64,000 nucleotides of DNA from Microbacterium capsulatum (GTDB taxonomy: Bacteria > Actinomycetota > Actinomycetes > Actinomycetales > Microbacteriaceae): contig NZ_JAVFCB010000012.1 in the NCBI RefSeq assembly GCF_030865425.1, forward strand, positions 1 to 64,000. Reading direction: 5' to 3'. Shown one piece after another: positions 54,631 to 63,462 of this stretch. Position numbers and translations under genes: made by a program. Every line of letters starts with the position of its first letter. Position 1 is the first letter of the stretch. The notes under the pieces were generated by a model that was not told the origin of the DNA, searched no databases, and saw nothing but the letters and a program-made list of their open reading frames with translations.

Positions 54631-56177
54631 TCGTCCAGCGTAGTCCGCGCGGAGGGGCTCCGGCTCGGCTCCGTGGAGGCGAGGGGCAGGGTCACCACGA
54701 ACGTCGCACCGGCGCCGGATTCCGCGGCGATCGTGCCGCCGTGCGCCTCGACCACGGCGCGCGCGATCGCCAGGCCCAGCCCGGTGCCGCCGCCCTCGCC
54801 GCGGGAGCGCGAGGCGTCGCCGCGTGCGAACCGCTCGAAGACGGTCTCGCGCAGTCCGTCGGGCAGGCCGGGGCCGTCGTCCGCGACGACGAGGCGCGCG
54901 GATCCGGTGCCGTCCGCGGACGTCCCGTGTTCCACCTTCGCCCGCACGGTCGTGCCGGCGGGGGTGTGCAGCCGCGCGTTCGCGAGCAGGTTGTCGACGA
55001 CGCGGCGGAGGTCGGCGGCGTCGCCGCGCACGAGGGCCGGATCCTCCCCGAGCTCCAGGATCCAGGCGTGGTCGGGCCCGGCGAGGCGCGCGGCGCCGAC
55101 CGCCTCGGCGACGAGGAGCTGCAGATCGACGTCCTCCTGCGCCAGCTCGGGCAGCGCGTCGAGCCGGGCGAGCAGGAGCAGCTGGTCGATGAGGGCGGCC
55201 ATGCGCACGCCCTCGTGGTCGATGCGGACGGCGTTGCCGCGGATCTCCGCCGCCTCGGCGTCCGGCCGGCCGGAGAGCTGCGCGTAGGCCCGGATCGTGG
55301 CGAGCGGGGTGCGCAGCTCGTGGCTGGCGTCGGCGACGAACCGCCGCACCGTCGACTCGCTCTCCTCGCGCAGCGCGAGCGCCCGCTCGACGTGGTCGAG
55401 GAGGTCGTTGAGGGCCGTGCCGACCTGCCCGACCTCGGCGGTGGACGCGATGTCGCGCGGATCCACCCGCTCGGCGAGCGTGACCTCGCCGCGATCCAGC
55501 GGCACGGAGGTCACCGCCGCGGCGGTGCTCGCGACCCGGCGCAGGGGTCGCAGCGCCCGCCCCATGGCCAGCGCCGCGGCGACGATCGCGAGCAGTACGC
55601 TGCCGACGCCGACCAGGACGACCACGAGCTCGAGCTGGTCGATGATCCCCCGCACGGAGTCCATCGGGAGCCCGGTGACCACGACCGCGGGACCACCTGC
55701 GCCGGCGGGACCGATCACCCCGGAGCGCGCCGCGATCCGGTACCTCCCGAGGGATCCGCCGAGATCGACCGTGACGGGCGCGGCATCGGCGGGGACAGCG
55801 GCGAGTGCACCCTGCTGCTCCGCGGTGAGGTCGTGGCGGGTTCCGGTCGCGTCCACCCAGCCGCCGACGAGGAACGTCTCTCCCTGGAAGATGCCGGTGA
55901 CGGTGCCCGGCCGCTGGCCCGGCGCGCCGACGACGGCGTCGCGGTTCGGCGGGGTGGACCCGATCACGGGGCTGGGCGCGGTCAGGATGGGCTGACGCCC
56001 GAAGGCGGTGAGCTCGACGGCGTGCCGCGCGGCGACCGTGAGCTGGCGGTCGAGCTGATCGACGAGGTAGCCGTTCAGGGAGACCAGGGCGACGGCGCCG
56101 ATGACGATGCTCACCGCCGCGGCCAGGGCCGAGGCGATGAGCACGACGTGCAGGCGCAGACTCCGGGCGTGCCTCAT
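54627..56177 (-). CDS. sensor histidine kinase
   Basis: 516-aa membrane kinase. Helix 1 (about 10-34), an extracytoplasmic region (about 35-185), helix 2 (about 186-206), HAMP, then HisKA with H286 in DASHELRTPLATIRAY. The ATPase domain has VDNLLANARLH, DDGPGLPD and GGTGLGLAI. It resembles TcrY/TrcS-type kinases. Its ATG overlaps the regulator gene stop (ATGA); its own stop overlaps sdaA. Confidence 0.92.
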   Translation of the reverse strand: MRHARSLRLHVVLIASALAAAVSIVIGAVALVSLNGYLVDQLDRQLTVAARHAVELTAFGRQPILTAPSPVIGSTPPNRDAVVGAPGQRPGTVTGIFQGETFLVGGWVDATGTRHDLTAEQQGALAAVPADAAPVTVDLGGSLGRYRIAARSGVIGPAGAGGPAVVVTGLPMDSVRGIIDQLELVVVLVGVGSVLLAIVAAALAMGRALRPLRRVASTAAAVTSVPLDRGEVTLAERVDPRDIASTAEVGQVGTALNDLLDHVERALALREESESTVRRFVADASHELRTPLATIRAYAQLSGRPDAEAAEIRGNAVRIDHEGVRMAALIDQLLLLARLDALPELAQEDVDLQLLVAEAVGAARLAGPDHAWILELGEDPALVRGDAADLRRVVDNLLANARLHTPAGTTVRAKVEHGTSADGTGSARLVVADDGPGLPDGLRETVFERFARGDASRSRGEGGGTGLGLAIARAVVEAHGGTIAAESGAGATFVVTLPLASTEPSRSPSARTTLDE

Positions 56178-57013
56178 CCACCGCCCCCGCGGGCCGCGTC
56201 GGCCAGGTCGTCGGCGGGCGCCGAGGCGGTGTCGCGATCGGGGTCGTCGACGCGCAGCGCGTAGCCGACGAGACGGATCGTCTCGAGCCGGAGGGATCCG
56301 CTCGCAGCGAGCTTGCGGCGCAGGCTCGACACGTACACCTCGACGAGGTTCGACTCGGTGCCGTAGTCGTAGCCCCAGACGGCCTCGAGGATCTGCGGGC
56401 GGCGCAGCACTCGCCCGGCGTTGTTGGCGAGCAGGAGCAGCAGCTCGAACTCGGTCGGCGTGAGATCGAGCTGCGCGCCGCCCAGCGCGGCCGTGCCGGC
56501 CGCCTTGTCCAGGACGACGTCGCCGACGCGGAGCACGGCCTCCGCGGGCTGCGCGATCGCCGCCGCGGTGCGGGCGAGCACCCGGACCCTGGCCTGCAGC
56601 TCGGCCACCGCGAACGGCTTGGTGAGGTAGTCGTCGCCGCCCGCGTGCAGGCCGGCGATCCGATCGTCGTGGCCGTCGAGGGCGGTGAGGAAGAGGACCC
56701 GGATCTCAGGCCGGATCGCCCGGATCCGGTCGAGGGTCTCGAGGCCGTCGATGTCGGGCATCATGATGTCGAGCACGACGACGTCGGGCTGGAACTCGCG
56801 GACGGCGATGAGCGCGTTGCGGCCGCGATGCTCGACCCGGACCTCCCAGCCGTCGGTGCGGAGGGATCCGCCCACCGCCTCGGCGAGCGCCTGCTCGTCG
56901 TCGACCACGAGCGCGCGGGCGGGGGTGCCGTCCGCACGGACGAGCGGGGGCAGGCCGAGCGGCCCCACGGCCGGTGCGGCCTGTTGCGCTGCCTGCGACG
57001 CGTCGTCCGTCAT
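56174..57013 (-). CDS. OmpR-family response regulator
   Basis: 279-aa regulator. An N-terminal about 30-residue extension precedes the receiver domain, with D82 in VVLDIMMPD and YLTKPFAV. The C-terminal winged helix has LDLTPTEFELLLLLANNAGRVLRRPQILEAVWGY. GAGGGGG lies 8 nt before the ATG. It follows the GT39 gene by 17 bp and is coupled to the kinase gene. Confidence 0.92.
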   Translation of the reverse strand: MTDDASQAAQQAAPAVGPLGLPPLVRADGTPARALVVDDEQALAEAVGGSLRTDGWEVRVEHRGRNALIAVREFQPDVVVLDIMMPDIDGLETLDRIRAIRPEIRVLFLTALDGHDDRIAGLHAGGDDYLTKPFAVAELQARVRVLARTAAAIAQPAEAVLRVGDVVLDKAAGTAALGGAQLDLTPTEFELLLLLANNAGRVLRRPQILEAVWGYDYGTESNLVEVYVSSLRRKLAASGSLRLETIRLVGYALRVDDPDRDTASAPADDLADAARGGGG

Positions 57014-57030
57014 GATGGACCCCCTCGGAG

Positions 57031-59151
57031 TCAATTCTGCGCCGTCAGGTCGTACAGAGTCACGCCGTCCACGGTCCGCGCCGTGAAGTGCGCGGTGACC
57101 CACTGCGTGATCTGCGAGGAGACGTCGCTGCCGCCGTTGGCCCGGCCGATGCGTCCTCCGCCGATGAAGTAGTGGATCCTCCCTGCCGCGACGTCGGCCT
57201 GGAACTGCGCGAGCGTCGGCGACGGGTCGCTGCCGTTGAAGCCGCCGATCGGCATCACCGCACCGCCCGTGCCGAGCTGGTAGCCGGCGGCGGTCTGGGA
57301 TCCGATCGACGCGGCGACCCAGGTGTAGTGCGATGCGTTCGCCTGCAGCAACGCCTTCAGCTGCGCGCTCACGGTGGAGGCGTTGAGCAGACCGCCCGCG
57401 CCGCCGCGCCCGCCGAACCGGTTGGGCCGGGTGCCGTTCTGGGTTCCGGTTCCGCCCTGGGTTCCGGTCCCGCCCTGCGCACCGGTGCCGCCGTTCCCGC
57501 GCCCGCCGAAGCCGCCGCCCGGTCCGGGGAACCCGCCGGCGCCGCCCTGAGCCGCGCCCGGGAACCCGCCCGCCGCGCCGGGGGCTCCGCCCGGGAATCC
57601 GCCGCGGAACCCGCCGAATCCGGCCCCCGCGACCGCCGGCCCGGCCGACACGATGGATCCGGAGTGCGCCGTGCCGATCGTCTGCAGCGTGTACGCGGCA
57701 GGGCCCAGCAGCGCCCCGACCAGCAGCGTCGACACGGCCGAGGCGGTGACGATCCGCGAGCGCGGCGGGAGCAGCACGAGCACGGCGCCGGCGAGCAGCG
57801 CGACGAGCACGACGATCTTGAGCCAGGGCAGCCAGGTCGCGGAGCGGTCCAGGAGCACCCAGGCCCACACGGCCGTGGCGACCGCGGTCGCGGCCAGCAC
57901 GATCCGCACCCAGAGCCGGTCGCGGTGGCCGAACAGCACCGCGCCGCCGGTTCCGACCAGACCCGCCACCGGTGCGGCGAGGGCGACCGTGTAGTACGGG
58001 TGGAAGATTCCCGCCATGAAGCTGAAGGCGATCATCGAAACGAGCAGCCAGCCCGCGAACGCAACGATCAGGATCCGCCGGGGATCCCGCCGCGGGGCGC
58101 GACCGATGAGCACCAGCGCCGCCGTCGCCAGGATCAGCGCGGCCGGGATGAGCCACGAGATCTGACCGCCGACGTCGCTCTGGAACATCCGGAGCAGTCC
58201 GGTCACGCCCCACGCGCCGCCACCGCCGCCGGCCCGCCCGCCGCCGGTCACGCTGCCGGTCTCCTGACCGGTGATGCGGCCGAGGCCGTTGTAGCCGAAG
58301 GTCAGCTCGAGGAAGTTGTTCGACTGGGATCCGCCGATGAACGGGCGGGCCGAGGCCGGCACGAGCTCGACGATCGCGACCCACCAGCCCGCCGAGACGA
58401 CGACGGCGCCGAGCGCGGCGAAGAGGTGCCCGATCCGCTTCGGGATCGTGGTGCGGGCGAACGCGAAGTACAGCCCGGCGAGCGCGGGCAGCACGAGGAA
58501 CGCCTGCAGCTGCTTGGTGAGGAACCCGAACCCGACGGCGACCCCGGCGAGCAGCAGCCAGCGCAGCTGCTCCTTGTCGATGGCCCGCACGGTGAGCGCG
58601 ACCGAGGCGGTGAGCAGCAGCAGCAGGAGCGCGTCCGGGTTGTTGAACCGGAACATCAGCGCCGCGACCGGGGTGAGCGCGAACGCCGCCGTCGTGACGA
58701 GGGCCGCGGCGGCGCCGAAGCGGCGGCGCACGGTGAACAGCAGGATCGCCGCGGTCGCGACGCCCATCAGCGCCTCCGGCACGAGGATGCTCCACGAGTT
58801 CAGCCCGAAGATCCGGGCGGAGAGCTCCATCGCCCACAGGCTCGCCGGGGGCTTGTCGACCGTGATCGAGTTGCCGGCGTCGCTGGAGCCGTAGAAGAAG
58901 GCGACCCAGTTCTGCGTGCCGGCCTGGACCGCGGCGGAGTAGAACGCGTTCGCCCAGCCGCTCGCGGCGAGGTTCCACACGTAGAGCACCCCGGTCAGCA
59001 GCAGCACGCCGGCGGAGGCGGGAGCCTCCCAGCGGGCGCGGGCCCTCGTCTCGACCGTGTCGTGGGATCCGGTCGTGGGGCCTCCGGAGGCCGGATCGCC
59101 GATGGGCGGGTGGGTCGGGAGAGCCGTTCCGACAGCCAGTGACGCGTTCAT
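57031..59151 (-). CDS. GT39-family membrane glycosyltransferase (YkcB-like)
   Basis: 706-aa polytopic enzyme of the ArnT/PMT type, with about 12 helices. ITVDKPPASLWAM in the first loop is the family motif; NNPDALLLLLL follows. Residues about 507-577 are an unusual Gly/Pro/Phe-rich low-complexity stretch, then a C-terminal extracytoplasmic domain. It probably transfers a sugar from a lipid carrier, made by the adjacent GT2 enzyme, to a cell-envelope acceptor. The ATG overlaps the GT2 stop (ATGA). Confidence 0.88.
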   Translation of the reverse strand: MNASLAVGTALPTHPPIGDPASGGPTTGSHDTVETRARARWEAPASAGVLLLTGVLYVWNLAASGWANAFYSAAVQAGTQNWVAFFYGSSDAGNSITVDKPPASLWAMELSARIFGLNSWSILVPEALMGVATAAILLFTVRRRFGAAAALVTTAAFALTPVAALMFRFNNPDALLLLLLTASVALTVRAIDKEQLRWLLLAGVAVGFGFLTKQLQAFLVLPALAGLYFAFARTTIPKRIGHLFAALGAVVVSAGWWVAIVELVPASARPFIGGSQSNNFLELTFGYNGLGRITGQETGSVTGGGRAGGGGGAWGVTGLLRMFQSDVGGQISWLIPAALILATAALVLIGRAPRRDPRRILIVAFAGWLLVSMIAFSFMAGIFHPYYTVALAAPVAGLVGTGGAVLFGHRDRLWVRIVLAATAVATAVWAWVLLDRSATWLPWLKIVVLVALLAGAVLVLLPPRSRIVTASAVSTLLVGALLGPAAYTLQTIGTAHSGSIVSAGPAVAGAGFGGFRGGFPGGAPGAAGGFPGAAQGGAGGFPGPGGGFGGRGNGGTGAQGGTGTQGGTGTQNGTRPNRFGGRGGAGGLLNASTVSAQLKALLQANASHYTWVAASIGSQTAAGYQLGTGGAVMPIGGFNGSDPSPTLAQFQADVAAGRIHYFIGGGRIGRANGGSDVSSQITQWVTAHFTARTVDGVTLYDLTAQN

Positions 59152-60404
59152 GAGCGGTTCGCCTCCTGAGCGAGGGTGGTGAGGTGATGCCGGGTGGAGA
59201 GCGGTTCCGGGTGGTCGGCGGGAGCACGGTCGCGGAACACCCACACCCGCAGCAGGACGAAGCGCAGCAGGGTCGCCACGAGGTTGGCGACCGTCAGCAC
59301 GCCGACCTCGACGAAGGCTCCCGGATGCGGATCCGTGGCGTGCAGCAGCACGAGGGATCCCGACGTCAGCAGCCACGCCATCCCGAAGACGACGAGACCC
59401 TGCAGGTGGTGCGCGGCGGCGCCGCTCCGGCCGCGGATGCCGAACGTGAACCGGCGGTTCGCGGCGGTGTTCGCGATCGCGGTGACCAGCAGCGCGAGGA
59501 AGTTCGCCGCCTGCGCGGGCATCGCGAGCTGGAACAGCAGGTACGCGAGCGCATAGGCGACCGTGGACAGCACGCCGATCACGCCGAACCGCACGAGCTG
59601 GGCGAACAGCGGGACGGTCGGCTGCGCATACGGGTGCCGGCCGATCTCGCGGTAGATGTCGTCCACGGGGATCCGGCCGCGGACCAGATCTGCGCCGACG
59701 CGCACCATGCCCCTGAGGTCCGCGATCGCGGTCGGGACGATGTCGACCGAGCTGTGCGGGTCGTCGATCCAGTCGACCGGGACCTCGTGGATCCGCAGTC
59801 CGGAGCGCTCGGCGAGGAGCAGCAGCTCGGTGTCGAAGAACCAGGCGTCGTCCTCGACGTACGGCAGCAGCCGGTGCGCCGCCTCCGCGCGGATGGCCTT
59901 GAATCCGCACTGCGCGTCGCTGAAGCGGACGCCGAACGCGCCCCGCAGCAGCAGGTTGTACGAGCGCGAGACGAACTCGCGCTTACCGCCGCGCACGATC
60001 CGCGAGGCGCGGGAGAGCCGGGATCCGATCGCGAGGTCGGAGTGCCCGGACAGCAGCGGCGCGACGAGCGGCCGCAGCGCCCGCAGATCCGTGGAGAGGT
60101 CCTCGTCGACGTACACGAGCACCCGGGCCGGGGAGGCGGACCAGACCGCCCGCAGCGCCCGGCCGCGCCCCTTCTCCGGCAGGTGAACGGCGACGACGCC
60201 CTCGAAGCGGGCCGCGAGCTCGTCGGCGATCCGCGCCGTGTCGTCGGTGCTGGCGTTGTCGGCGATCGTGATCCGCCAGCTCGCGAACCCGTCGCCGCCG
60301 AGGTGCTCGTGCAGCAGCGCGATGCTCTGCTCGAGCGTGTCCTGCTCGTTGTGCACGGGGACGACGACATCGAGGTCGAGGTCGAGCGGCGGCTGATCGG
60401 TCAT
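59148..60404 (-). CDS. GT2 glycosyltransferase fused to GtrA domain
   Basis: 418-aa two-part protein. Residues about 10-250: DPM1-like GT2 with VVPVHNEQDTLE, YVDEDLSTDLRAL and QCGFKAIRAEA, which attaches a sugar to polyprenyl phosphate. Residues about 270-395: GtrA-like four-helix membrane domain, thought to move the lipid-linked sugar across the membrane. The ATG at 60404 follows GACCAT by 6 nt. It is first in a tightly spaced gene set (GT39, two-component genes, sdaA, tetR). Confidence 0.9.
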   Translation of the reverse strand: MTDQPPLDLDLDVVVPVHNEQDTLEQSIALLHEHLGGDGFASWRITIADNASTDDTARIADELAARFEGVVAVHLPEKGRGRALRAVWSASPARVLVYVDEDLSTDLRALRPLVAPLLSGHSDLAIGSRLSRASRIVRGGKREFVSRSYNLLLRGAFGVRFSDAQCGFKAIRAEAAHRLLPYVEDDAWFFDTELLLLAERSGLRIHEVPVDWIDDPHSSVDIVPTAIADLRGMVRVGADLVRGRIPVDDIYREIGRHPYAQPTVPLFAQLVRFGVIGVLSTVAYALAYLLFQLAMPAQAANFLALLVTAIANTAANRRFTFGIRGRSGAAAHHLQGLVVFGMAWLLTSGSLVLLHATDPHPGAFVEVGVLTVANLVATLLRFVLLRVWVFRDRAPADHPEPLSTRHHLTTLAQEANRS

Positions 60405-60468
60405 GGATCCATGGTCGGGATCGCTCCGGCGGAGCCGCTGTGTCCGGCCTATGGGTGGGGTAAGGACG

Positions 60469-60499
60469 TCCGGTGCAGAGATCGAGCCTCTGCACCGGA
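60469..60499 (-). terminator. terminator hairpin of the amidohydrolase operon
   Basis: TCCGGTGCAGAG (60469-60480) pairs perfectly with CTCTGCACCGGA (60488-60499), with a 7-nt loop, 23 nt past the amidohydrolase stop. The following CGTCCTTACC is only weakly T-rich. Confidence 0.6.
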
Positions 60500-60522
60500 G
60501 TCCTCGGGGACGGGGCTCCGCC

Positions 60523-61728
60523 TCAGACCGGGATCGGGTCGACCACCGCACCGCCCTGGACGACCCGCCGTCGGGCATCCGGCTCCCACAGCGCGGCGGG
60601 ATCCTCGAGCGGATCCCCGTCGAGGACGACGACGTCGCCGTACGCTCCCCGGCCCAGATGCCCGAGCGCGGAATCGCCGAGGATCTCCGCGTTTCCGGCG
60701 GTCATCGAGTGCAGGGCCTCCTCCGCGCCGATCGCCTCGACCTGCAGCCGGACGCCGCGCAGCTGATCGTCCTCCATGTCGCCCATGAGATCGGTGCCGA
60801 AGCCGAGCCGCACGCCGGCGGCGAGCGCGAGCGCCGCGGCGTCCTTGCCCCGATCCAGCACCTCCGCGTTCTTTGCGAGGGAGATCTCGTTGAGGCCGAG
60901 CTCGGCGCCGCGCCGGCCCATGGCGTCGTACGTCGCCAGGGTCGGGACGAGGAACACGCCCCGCCGCGCCATCTCCTCCGCCGCCGCGGACTCGATCAGG
61001 TTGCCGTGCTCGATGCACCGCACGCCGTTCTCTATCGAGTGCAGCACGGATTCCGACGAGTACGAGTGCGCGGTCACGTAGCTGCCCCGACGGGCGGCCT
61101 CGTCGCACACGGCCCGCAGTTCCTCTGCGGAGTACTGCGGCACCCGCACCGGATCCGTCAAGGAGAAGACGCCCCCCGAGGTCATCACCTTGATCGCATG
61201 CGCGCCCGTGCGCAGACGGTCGCGCACCGCGACCCGCAGTGCATCCACCCCGTCGACGACGTCGCACATGTGACCGTGCCCGAAGCAGACGTCGACGTGC
61301 GCGGAGCGCGGATCGCCGTGCCCGCCGGTCTGACTCAGCGCCGGTCCGGTGAAGAGGTAGCGGGGGGAGGCGAACACGCCGTCGTCCACGGCGCGTCTCA
61401 GACCGATGTCTCCCCCGGCCACGTCGCGCACCGTCGTGAAGCCGCGCTGCTGCGCGGCGCCGAGGCGCCGCGCTCCCTTCAGCGCCGCGTAGCTCAGCGG
61501 CCCGCGCTCGTTCTCGAACTGATCGACCCCCAGCCCGTAGGCGTGGAAGTGGGCGTCGATGAGGCCGGGGACGACCCAGGCACCCGCGCCGTCCATCACG
61601 GGGACGCCGTCCGGGGCGCGCTCGGCGATCCTGCCGTCGACGATCACCAGATCGCGCCGCGCGAACCCCCTTCCGCGTCCTTGCCAGACCTGGGCGCCGA
61701 CGATCACCAGCGAGCTGCTCCGCACCAT
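60523..61728 (-). CDS. imidazolonepropionase-like amidohydrolase
   Basis: 401-aa metal-dependent hydrolase. Metal-site residues: HFHAYG (HxH) after the LID strand, Lys in IKVMTSGG, His in AHSYSSE and EHGNL, and Asp in FGTDLMGD. This is the prolidase/imidazolonepropionase-like group acting on cyclic or linear amides. The next gene upstream, HyuB, points to hydantoin or oxoproline-like substrates. AGGAG precedes the ATG. Confidence 0.85.
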   Translation of the reverse strand: MVRSSSLVIVGAQVWQGRGRGFARRDLVIVDGRIAERAPDGVPVMDGAGAWVVPGLIDAHFHAYGLGVDQFENERGPLSYAALKGARRLGAAQQRGFTTVRDVAGGDIGLRRAVDDGVFASPRYLFTGPALSQTGGHGDPRSAHVDVCFGHGHMCDVVDGVDALRVAVRDRLRTGAHAIKVMTSGGVFSLTDPVRVPQYSAEELRAVCDEAARRGSYVTAHSYSSESVLHSIENGVRCIEHGNLIESAAAEEMARRGVFLVPTLATYDAMGRRGAELGLNEISLAKNAEVLDRGKDAAALALAAGVRLGFGTDLMGDMEDDQLRGVRLQVEAIGAEEALHSMTAGNAEILGDSALGHLGRGAYGDVVVLDGDPLEDPAALWEPDARRRVVQGGAVVDPIPV

Positions 61729-61753
61729 CGCACTCTCCTCTCGACGACGTCCG

Positions 61754-63460
61754 CTACCGGCTCCGCAGCGCCGCGGTCGCTGCGGCGTCGACCCGGAAGT
61801 CCTCGTCGATGACGACGCGGTACCCCTGCTCCGCGGCCTCGCGCGTCACGAATCCGTTGCGCACGTCCCGCGCGATCGCGTCGTGGTCGCGCTCCAGCGG
61901 GTCGCCGTATCCGCCGCCTCCGCCGGTCGCGTTCACGAGCACTTCACCGGCCTCGAGGCGGTTGTAGCTGCCTCCCTGCCAGACCTCCTGCGGCGTTCCC
62001 GGGTTCAGGATCACGGCGTTCGGAACTCCTTCGCCGCCGCCCGCGATGGGCCACGGCTTCGTCTGCGTCTTGTACGCGATCATGATGCCGGTGCCCGGTG
62101 CGGTGAACCGGTATGCGCGGGAGATGCCGACGCCACCGCGATGCTTGCCGACGCCGCCGCTGTCCGGACGGTATCCGTAGTGCTCGAGGAACAACGGGGT
62201 GCGCATCTCGAACACCTCGACCGGGGTGTTCCGGCAACCCGGCTCGGAGAGGTGCATGATGCCGTCCTGGCCGTCATGCGTCGCGGTGCCGCCGAACCCC
62301 ACGGCCTCGTTGCTGCCGTCCTGCCAGAGCTCCCCCGTGCGGGGATGCGTCCCGAGTCCGATGAACGCCCCGACGTCGCCGCCGGAGCAGGCCGGGATGA
62401 GATCCGGCATCCCCTGGGCGAGCGCCTTCAGGACGACTTCGCCCGCCAGGATGCCGGTCCACAGAGTGAAGGTGGGCATGGGCGGCAGCGCGTGCACGAC
62501 CGAGCCCGGTTCCGTCACCACGCGCATCGGCGCGAAATTGCCGGCCACGACCGGGGAGTCGGGCGTGGTGAGCGACTTGAAGATCAGGCAGCACGCCGCC
62601 TCGGTCATGCCGAGCGGCACGTTGACCGGCCCCTTCACGCCCTTCGCGCTGCCGGTCCAGTCGATCACCATCTCCTCGTCGGTGACGGTGACGGTGCATT
62701 GCAGCTTCACCAGCTCGCCGACGTCGACGCCGTCCTCGTCCACGTAGTCGACCGCGGTCCACGTGCCCTTCGGCAGCTTCGCGACCGCGAGCCGGGCCAG
62801 GCGCTCGCCGTGCTCGTTGATCGCCGCCATCGCCGCGGTGAGCGTCCCCGCGCCGTACTTCTCGGCGAGCTCGCGGGTGCGCTTGACGCCGGTGAAGCAC
62901 GCCGAGACCTGCGACTGGATGTCGCCGAGCGTGGCGCGAGGCCGGCGGCTGTTGAACTTGATGATGTTGATGACGTCGTCGTTCTGCACCCCCCTGCGAT
63001 ACAGCTTCGACACCGGGAGGATGAGACCCTCCTGCGAGAGGTCGGTCGAGTCGAGCACGTAGCCCGGGTCCTTCTGGTTCAGGTCGACGACATGCACGCG
63101 GCAGGTGACGAAGCCGATGAGCTCCTCCCCGTGGTGCACGGGCGCGAAGACGAGCGGATCGAGCACGTGCGCGCTGGACCAGTAGGGGTAGTTGACGATG
63201 AAGACATCGCCGGGATCCATCGCGTCCTTGCCGAGGAAGTCGATCGAGTGCTTCAGCCCCGAGTCGTTGCCGCGGGTGAAGACGGCGACGCCGGGGGTGT
63301 CCGCGACGACGTTCCCGTCCGCGTCGTGGATCCCGATGCCGTAGTCGTGCACCTCGTAGACGACCGTGTTGTAGGCCGTGCGGCAGAGGTTGCGGGCGAT
63401 CTCCTCGGCCGCGGCGAGCAGGCCGTGCCGGATGATCTCGGTGGTAATCGCGTCGACCAT
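61754..63460 (-). CDS. hydantoinase/oxoprolinase subunit B
   Basis: 568-aa HyuB-family protein: EEIARNLCRTAYNTVVYEVHDYG, NYPYWSSAHVLDPLVF and GGGGYGDPLERD near the C-terminus. With subunit A it forms an ATP-dependent hydrolase of five-membered cyclic imides/amides (N-methylhydantoin, 5-oxoproline) or an acetone-carboxylase-like enzyme; the substrate is not set by sequence. It starts 2 bp after the HyuA stop and lies 25 bp before the amidohydrolase gene: one operon. Confidence 0.9.
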   Translation of the reverse strand: MVDAITTEIIRHGLLAAAEEIARNLCRTAYNTVVYEVHDYGIGIHDADGNVVADTPGVAVFTRGNDSGLKHSIDFLGKDAMDPGDVFIVNYPYWSSAHVLDPLVFAPVHHGEELIGFVTCRVHVVDLNQKDPGYVLDSTDLSQEGLILPVSKLYRRGVQNDDVINIIKFNSRRPRATLGDIQSQVSACFTGVKRTRELAEKYGAGTLTAAMAAINEHGERLARLAVAKLPKGTWTAVDYVDEDGVDVGELVKLQCTVTVTDEEMVIDWTGSAKGVKGPVNVPLGMTEAACCLIFKSLTTPDSPVVAGNFAPMRVVTEPGSVVHALPPMPTFTLWTGILAGEVVLKALAQGMPDLIPACSGGDVGAFIGLGTHPRTGELWQDGSNEAVGFGGTATHDGQDGIMHLSEPGCRNTPVEVFEMRTPLFLEHYGYRPDSGGVGKHRGGVGISRAYRFTAPGTGIMIAYKTQTKPWPIAGGGEGVPNAVILNPGTPQEVWQGGSYNRLEAGEVLVNATGGGGGYGDPLERDHDAIARDVRNGFVTREAAEQGYRVVIDEDFRVDAAATAALRSR

Positions 63461-63462
63461 GA

